A DNA stretch of 32,498 bases, from NCBI GenBank assembly GCA_946404865.1, contig CAMJFC010000035.1, positions 1-32,498 on the forward strand, in the 5' to 3' direction. The stretch's first letter is position 1, and each line of letters starts with the position of its first letter. The notes under the pieces are model-generated. The model was given only the letters and a program-made list of their open reading frames with translations, had not been told where the DNA came from and searched no databases. Of the stretch, positions 28,286 to 32,498 are shown in pieces. Source of the DNA: an uncultured Prevotellaceae bacterium. Its GTDB lineage: Bacteria; Bacteroidota; Bacteroidia; Bacteroidales; Bacteroidaceae. The translations under genes and the position numbers were made by a program.

Positions 28286-29167
28286 TTACTCTGGATTATA
28301 TCCGAAAGAATCGAGTTCTCGCTGTGAACTGCGCCAGTCTTTATCAACTTTGACGTATGTCTCCAAAAAGATGGGCTTGCCGAAGAACCGCTCCAGCGAT
28401 TTCCGGCTCTCTGTACCTACCTTCTTCAGCGCATAACCCTGATGTCCGATGATGATGCCTTTCTGACTCTCCCGCTCCACATAAATGATGGCGCGGATGT
28501 CAATACGTTTGGCACTCTCCTTGAACGATTCCACCGACACTTCCACCGAATAGGGGATTTCCTTGTCGTAATAGAGGAGTATCTTCTCGCGGATGATTTC
28601 CGACACGAAGAAACGGGCAGGTTTGTCGGTCAACTGGTCTTTCTCAAAGTAAGGCGGCGAGTCGGGCAACAGTTCCTTAATCCGCTTGAGAAGCATCTCC
28701 GTGCCAAACTTATTGAGGGCGGAGATGGGCAGGATTTCTGCTTTTGGCAGCAAGGTGTGCCATTTCTCCACCAGGTCGCCCAGTGTTTTTTGGTCGCTCT
28801 GGTCAATCTTATTGATGAGCAAGAGGACGGGTATCGTCATCTTCTGCACTTTCTCCAAGAAGTCCATGTTCTTCTCGGGGTTCTCCACCACATCGGTCAC
28901 GTAGAGCAACACATCGGCGTCGGCGAGGGCCGACTCAGAGAATGCGAGCATTGACTCCTGCAACTTATAGTTGGGTTTCAGAACGCCCGGCGTGTCAGAG
29001 AACACGATTTGCATATCCTCCGTATTGACGATGCCCATGATACGGTGGCGTGTCGTCTGCGCCTTGAAGGTGGCAATGGAGATGCGCTCCCCCACCAATT
29101 GGTTCATCAACGTGGACTTACCCACATTGGGATTGCCCACAATATTTACGAAACCTGCCTTATGCAT
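28286..29167 (-). CDS. era: GTPase Era
   Basis: A 293-residue GTPase that binds 16S rRNA during 30S maturation. Motifs: G1 [15 protein letters not shown]3 DTPG (in FSDTPGVLKPNYKLQ), G4 NKID and a C-terminal KH domain (IIGHQGYALKKVGTESRKSL). MHKAGFVNIVGNPNVGKS is the usual Bacteroidetes start, so the ATG at 29167 is chosen. An ATG six bases upstream is possible, but the longest in-frame version reaches into the fabH terminator hairpin and is unlikely. It is followed by der. Confidence 0.97.
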   Translation of the reverse strand: MHKAGFVNIVGNPNVGKSTLMNQLVGERISIATFKAQTTRHRIMGIVNTEDMQIVFSDTPGVLKPNYKLQESMLAFSESALADADVLLYVTDVVENPEKNMDFLEKVQKMTIPVLLLINKIDQSDQKTLGDLVEKWHTLLPKAEILPISALNKFGTEMLLKRIKELLPDSPPYFEKDQLTDKPARFFVSEIIREKILLYYDKEIPYSVEVSVESFKESAKRIDIRAIIYVERESQKGIIIGHQGYALKKVGTESRKSLERFFGKPIFLETYVKVDKDWRSSQRELDSFGYNPE

Positions 29168-29183
29168 ACTCATTCTTTGTGCC

Positions 29184-29222
29184 AAAAAAACGCATTCTTT
29201 CATAAGAGGAAGGATGCGTTTT
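29184..29222 (-). terminator. Rho-independent terminator of the DUF177-rpmF-fabH operon
   Basis: The inverted arms AACGCAT (29189-29195) and ATGCGTT (29214-29220) are extended by A/T pairs, and a T-run follows on the minus strand. It lies between the fabH stop codon and the era start. Confidence 0.8.
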
Positions 29223-29239
29223 ATTTTGTTGATTACATT

Positions 29240-30262
29240 CTATTTCACCGGGGCATTGACAGCCGAACCGTCATAACCCCATTTCAAGTAGGAAGCGCCA
29301 TGTACAAATCCTGCTCCAAACGCTGTGAGAATCAGGTTGTCGCCCTTTCTGAGCTTCGACTCATACTCCCAGAGTGCCAATGGGATGGTACCCGCAGATG
29401 TGTTACCGAAATGCTCGATGTTGACCATCACCTGCTCCATCGGCAGATCAAGCCTCTTGGCTACAGCCTCGATGATTCGCATATTGGCCTGATGAGGCAC
29501 CACCCACTGGATGTTGTCCTTATTCAGTCCGTTGCGCTCGGCGATGATCACACAATCATTGCTCATGTTCGTGACGGCATAACGGAACACCGTGCGTCCC
29601 TCTTGATAGAGGTAATGCAACCTGTGGTCAACCGTGAAATGCGATGGCGGGCAAACTGAGCCTCCGGCTTTCAGATGGAGGAAAGGCAACCCCTTTCCGT
29701 CGGTGCGGAAATAGGAGTCTCTGTATCCCACCTCTTCATCTTCGGTTGCCTCGACAAGCACAGCACCGGCTCCGTCGCCAAAAAGCGGACAAGTGGCTCG
29801 GTCCTTATAATCGACCACCGACGACATTTTATCGGCGCCAATAATAATCACCTTATTATAGCGTCCCGACTCAATCATACACGCCACGGTGTCGAGCGTA
29901 TAGACGAATCCGCAGCACGCTGCCCAGAAGTCGAAAGCATGGGCATTTTTCAGCCCTAACTTGCCCAGGACAATAGATGCCGTGGAGGGAAACTGATAAT
30001 CGGCCGTCGAGGTGGTCAAAATAAGCGCATCGATGGTGTCGGGGTCAACTCCCGTCTTTTGGAGCAGTTGCTTGGCGGCCTTGCGGGCCAAGTACGATGT
30101 GCCAAGCCCCTCCTCCGTGAGGATGCGACGCTCCTTGATACCCACGCGAGTCATAATCCACTCGTCGTTGGTCTCAACCATGCGCGACAACTCCTCATTG
30201 TTGAGGATATAGTCGGGTACATAGCCACCTACGCCAGTGATAACCGCTCTACGCTTACCCAT
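29240..30262 (-). CDS. fabH: 3-oxoacyl-ACP synthase III (FabH)
   Basis: Starts fatty-acid synthesis by condensing an acyl-CoA with malonyl-ACP; 340 residues. The catalytic triad is visible as Cys116 (in FWAACCGF), His257 (in VVPHQANM) and Asn287 (in HFGNTSAGTIP). The Cys is followed by a second Cys where the family usually has Ser. FGDGAGAV is also conserved. The start codon overlaps the rpmF stop by one base (TAATG), so translation is coupled. The rpmF-fabH pairing matches the widespread arrangement with lipid-synthesis genes. A terminator lies just downstream. Confidence 0.96.
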   Translation of the reverse strand: MGKRRAVITGVGGYVPDYILNNEELSRMVETNDEWIMTRVGIKERRILTEEGLGTSYLARKAAKQLLQKTGVDPDTIDALILTTSTADYQFPSTASIVLGKLGLKNAHAFDFWAACCGFVYTLDTVACMIESGRYNKVIIIGADKMSSVVDYKDRATCPLFGDGAGAVLVEATEDEEVGYRDSYFRTDGKGLPFLHLKAGGSVCPPSHFTVDHRLHYLYQEGRTVFRYAVTNMSNDCVIIAERNGLNKDNIQWVVPHQANMRIIEAVAKRLDLPMEQVMVNIEHFGNTSAGTIPLALWEYESKLRKGDNLILTAFGAGFVHGASYLKWGYDGSAVNAPVK

Positions 30263-30450
30263 TATTCAGCTACTTCTTCCTTAACGATCGCGACCTTGCC
30301 TCTGTAATAGCCACATGTGGGGCATACGGTGTGATACACATAGTAAGCGCCGCAGTTGGGGCATACTGCCAATGTGGGTACTACTGCCTTATCGTGCGTT
30401 CTTCTTTTCGCAGTACGAGTGTTTGACTGTCTTCTTTTAGGATGTGCCAT
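30262..30450 (-). CDS. rpmF: 50S ribosomal protein L32
   Basis: A 62-residue L32 with the basic start MAHPKRRQSNTRTAKRRTHD and a zinc ribbon of C30, C33, C43 and C46 (CPNC...CPTC). All four ligands are present, so this is the zinc-dependent form. It follows the DUF177 gene by five bp and is coupled to fabH. Confidence 0.97.
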   Translation of the reverse strand: MAHPKRRQSNTRTAKRRTHDKAVVPTLAVCPNCGAYYVYHTVCPTCGYYRGKVAIVKEEVAE

Positions 30451-30455
30451 TGTTG

Positions 30456-30983
30456 TTAATCGTTTAATATTGTTTTTAATTTTTCAAGTTCACTCCAACG
30501 CGGATCGACCGGCTGCTCACCACCGCTGCTTCGGGCAACGGAATGCTCCTCAAGGGCCTTCATCATCGCAGGATTGCATTTCCCAGGTTCATGCACATGC
30601 TTGATGGGGATGGCCAGCACTATCATCTCATAGAGGAACCACGATGTGTCGATGAATCCTTCACGCTCATCTACGGCCACCGTGTCATCCTCTTCTGCGT
30701 ATTCGACTCCTAATTTCACCGTCAGGTTGTTGGTGCCTTCTACAGGTTGTTCCATATCCTCCAAGCAAAGGTCACAAGGCACAATGACACTGCCCTGCAC
30801 CCCCATTGCCAACTTGAAGTCATTCCCAACCTTGGTCACACGAACCGTAGCTTTCACGTCGCCATGTTGAACATCACGACCTTCCACGGCCTTGAAGAAA
30901 TCATCGTCAAGATGGAACTCAAAGGTTTCTGTATCAGCCTTTAAGCCCAACAAATCGATACGATATTTCTCCAAACTGCACAT
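30456..30983 (-). CDS. DUF177/YceD family protein
   Basis: A 175-residue protein of the YceD (DUF177) family, nearly always upstream of rpmF and implicated in 23S rRNA maturation. The family hallmark VPCDLCLEDMEQPVEG is present about mid-protein, with two Cys residues. The central segment is acidic (EYAEEDDTVAVDEREGFID). The ATG at 30983 is chosen because the upstream TTG lies inside the promoter. The promoter's start site would be only a few bases before this ATG. Confidence 0.9.
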   Translation of the reverse strand: MCSLEKYRIDLLGLKADTETFEFHLDDDFFKAVEGRDVQHGDVKATVRVTKVGNDFKLAMGVQGSVIVPCDLCLEDMEQPVEGTNNLTVKLGVEYAEEDDTVAVDEREGFIDTSWFLYEMIVLAIPIKHVHEPGKCNPAMMKALEEHSVARSSGGEQPVDPRWSELEKLKTILND

Positions 30984-30992
30984 AACGGGCTG

Positions 30993-31024
30993 CAAAGTTA
31001 CGAATAATTTTCATAATGAGCAAA
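30993..31024 (-). promoter_or_regulatory. Bacteroidetes promoter of the DUF177-rpmF-fabH operon
   Basis: Minus-strand TTTG (31021-31024), exactly 20 bases, then TAACTTTG (30993-31000): a full consensus match. Its distance to the ATG at 30983 leaves a leader of only about three to six bases. Confidence 0.82.
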
Positions 31025-31058
31025 TTATCCCGTTTTTTTTGCAAAAAAACGTCACCTC

Positions 31059-31106
31059 TATGGTTTCTCCCAGAATCACAAGTATGGTTTCTCTCAGAAT
31101 CACGAG
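31059..31106 (-). repeat. Two tandem 24-bp direct repeats
   Basis: Units 31059-31082 and 31083-31106 (tatggtttctcYcagaatca and so on) differ at two of 24 positions. They lie between the histidine-kinase stop and the DUF177 promoter. No known site was recognised. Confidence 0.85.
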
Positions 31107-31138
31107 TGCGACGACAGACCCGCCTCAGCAGCACATCA

Positions 31139-31162
31139 CCCCCTCTCCTTAGAGAAGAGGGG
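31139..31162. other. Intergenic palindrome after the histidine kinase gene
   Basis: CCCCTCT..AGAGGGG forms a strong hairpin six bp after the kinase stop. There is no T-run on either strand, so it is not a classical terminator; it may stabilise or help end the kinase mRNA. Confidence 0.5.
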
Positions 31163-31167
31163 CTCTG

Positions 31168-32334
31168 TTATTTGTTGAGTTCGATACGGAAGGTTGTACC
31201 CTTTCCCACCTCTGAACTCTTCACGAATATCTTGCCATGATGGTATTCCTCGACGATGCGTTTGGCAAGGGAGAGCCCCAAGCCCCATCCGCGCTTTTTG
31301 GTGGTAAAGCCGGGACGGAACACATTGCTGATATCTTTCTTGCGGATGCCCTTGCCTGTGTCCGACACCTCTATGACGGCTTGCTGCTCCATATCCTCCA
31401 CATGCAGCGTGATGGTTCCACCGTCAGCCCCCATGGCATCGACGGCATTCTTCGAAAGGTTCTCTATCACCCACTCAAAAAGCGAGGCATTGATGCTCAC
31501 CACCACATCGTGGTCGGGGAAGTCTTTCACCATCTTCACCTTGCTCGATGTACGGCGGTCCATGTAGTCGATGACATGGTCCATCACATCGTTCAAACTC
31601 GAAGGTACGGGTTCGGGCAACGAGCCAATCTTCGAGAAACGGTCAGCAATGAGCTGAAGGCGTTTCACATCTTTATCCATCTCGGGCAGGAGGTCATCAT
31701 CCGGATGGTTCTCTTTCAGAATTTCCGTCCAAGCCATGAGCGAAGAGATGGGCGTGCCCAACTGATGAGCGGTCTCTTTAGACAGTCCCACCCACACCTT
31801 GTTTTGTTCCGCTCGCTTAGAGGTCAACAAAGCGAAGATGGCTATGACCACAAAAATCATTACGATGCCTAATTGCACATACGGCCACATGGAGAGCCGC
31901 TTGATCATCACGGAATCATCATAACAGACGTACTGATAGTCTGAATGTTGCTCATCGCCCACATCAATCTGTATGAACTGCCCTTCCTTCAACCATTTCT
32001 CACCCAGATAAGCAGCCTGACGAAGCGTATCTTCGTATGTGCCGCCATTAAAATTGACATTCCTGAAATCCTGTGCCTGATGGTTAGCATCGAGAACAAC
32101 CACGGGGATGGTGTTGTTCTCATCCATCACCTTGAGCACCAAGCCCAAGTCGGTATTCTCATCGGCAGCATTGAACGAGCGGATGGCCTCAGCCCACACC
32201 CCCATTTTATTCCGCTCTTCAATCGACAAGTCATGTACAAGTGCATGTGAGACCACAAGCGAAGCGACCGCTATCAAGATAGCGGCAATCACCAAAACGA
32301 TTTTCACTTGTCGGATTCTATCAGTCCACTGCAT
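31168..32334 (-). CDS. Membrane sensor histidine kinase
   Basis: A 388-residue two-component sensor. Transmembrane helices at about 11-30 and 153-172 bracket a ~120-residue periplasmic sensing domain that I do not recognise. The cytoplasmic part has a dimerisation/phosphoacceptor box KETAHQLGTPISSL with His190, and an ATP-binding domain with N-box ENLSKNAVDAM (291-301), DTGKGI (325-330) and GWGLGL (349-354). The H-box reads HQLGTP instead of HELRTP, a variant I associate with Bacteroidetes kinases. No response regulator is adjacent, so it is an orphan in this window. Signal and target are unknown. Confidence 0.94.
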   Translation of the reverse strand: MQWTDRIRQVKIVLVIAAILIAVASLVVSHALVHDLSIEERNKMGVWAEAIRSFNAADENTDLGLVLKVMDENNTIPVVVLDANHQAQDFRNVNFNGGTYEDTLRQAAYLGEKWLKEGQFIQIDVGDEQHSDYQYVCYDDSVMIKRLSMWPYVQLGIVMIFVVIAIFALLTSKRAEQNKVWVGLSKETAHQLGTPISSLMAWTEILKENHPDDDLLPEMDKDVKRLQLIADRFSKIGSLPEPVPSSLNDVMDHVIDYMDRRTSSKVKMVKDFPDHDVVVSINASLFEWVIENLSKNAVDAMGADGGTITLHVEDMEQQAVIEVSDTGKGIRKKDISNVFRPGFTTKKRGWGLGLSLAKRIVEEYHHGKIFVKSSEVGKGTTFRIELNK

Positions 32335-32380
32335 GACAATAAAACGCAGAAAAACGGAAAATATTATACCATCAAGGTTG

Positions 32381-32409
32381 TGAGGTTAAAAGGATATGAG
32401 GTTGAAAGG
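32381..32409 (+). repeat. Short direct repeat TGAGGTTRAAAGG, two copies
   Basis: Two 13-bp copies (32381-32393 and 32397-32409) with one difference, spaced by ATA. They lie in the leader/promoter space of the histidine kinase and have G-rich, degenerate units like those of the arrays elsewhere in the window. Confidence 0.6.
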
Positions 32410-32410
32410 C

Positions 32411-32442
32411 AAAAAAAAGGACACGCCATACGGTCGTGTCCT
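32411..32442 (-). terminator. Rho-independent terminator of the rRNA operon
   Basis: An 8-bp GC-rich stem, AGGACACG / CGTGTCCT, is followed on the minus strand by eight Ts. It lies just after the 5S rRNA 3' end. Confidence 0.92.
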
Positions 32443-32455
32443 GGATTGAAAAAAA

Positions 32456-32498
32456 GGCGGCCACCTACTCTCCCGCATTGCATTGCAGTACCATCGGC
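32456..32498 (-). rRNA. rrf: 5S ribosomal RNA, 3' part only
   Basis: The minus-strand segment GCCGATGGTACTGC...GGGAGAGTAGGTGGCCGCC matches the 3' domain of Bacteroidetes 5S rRNA. The gene is cut by the window edge; the rest of the rRNA operon lies outside. Confidence 0.9.

Noticed and set aside
31059..31106. Possible CRISPR remnant
   Set aside because: Only two directly adjacent 24-bp units, no spacer and no cas genes.
31139..31162. Terminator of the histidine kinase gene
   Set aside because: A strong stem but no T-run on either strand, so it is listed only as a palindrome.

Overview
The window looks like a housekeeping stretch of a Bacteroidales chromosome, most likely Prevotella or a close relative. 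The evidence is the Bacteroidetes-type promoters (TAnnTTTG, in several cases with an upstream TTG or TTTG at about 19-21 bp), the Bacteroidetes forms of OmpA, LptB, OstA and the PpiC chaperones, a secreted protein ending in a NLNGQ...KGVVIQNGKK-type sorting tail, and the gene orders (tig-clpP-clpX-recQ; guaB-ppiC-ppiC-ostA-mutL; DUF177-rpmF-fabH-era-der). The genus is an inference. No transposase, integrase, phage gene or CRISPR array was seen. Almost every gene is on the minus strand, so the map reads right to left; the only plus-strand genes are an MlaE/MlaF lipid-transport pair at 24825-26504.

Right end to left: the 3' end of a 5S rRNA with its terminator closes an rRNA operon at the edge. 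Next come an orphan histidine kinase, then DUF177-rpmF-fabH, ended by a hairpin terminator, then era, der and a small lipoprotein. The plus-strand mlaE-mlaF pair is divergent from lptB. The protein quality-control block tig, clpP-clpX-recQ follows. guaB then leads two periplasmic PpiC chaperones, an OstA/LptA-like LPS-transport protein and mutL. After that come a major OmpA-family porin, two identical tRNA-Val(UAC) genes flanking an ACT-domain regulator, the set purB - pseudouridine synthase - asnS, a large secreted protein with a 64-residue companion, and rpsL (S12) at the left edge.

Functionally, the middle of the window is rich in cell-envelope assembly: LptB and OstA (LPS export), PpiC/SurA-like chaperones (outer-membrane protein folding), MlaE/MlaF (phospholipid transport) and OmpA. 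These are interleaved with translation and GTPase genes (rpsL, asnS, tRNA-Val, rpmF, era, der, pseudouridine synthase) and nucleotide synthesis (purB, guaB).

The most unusual material is non-coding. Two intergenic regions about 14 kb apart (11759-11939 and 25577-25739) hold degenerate 7- and 8-bp G/C-skewed tandem arrays that share an exact 16-bp core; one array runs into a stop codon and the other fills the gap between mlaE and mlaF. A second candidate is a long inverted repeat with nested hairpins just downstream of rpsL, possibly a ribosomal-protein regulatory RNA. Smaller points are a tRNA gene directly behind the ompA terminator without its own promoter, apparently near-leaderless starts for mlaE and DUF177, a Tyr/Gln/Arg/Gly repeat tail on a pseudouridine synthase, and a degenerate nuclease motif in MutL.
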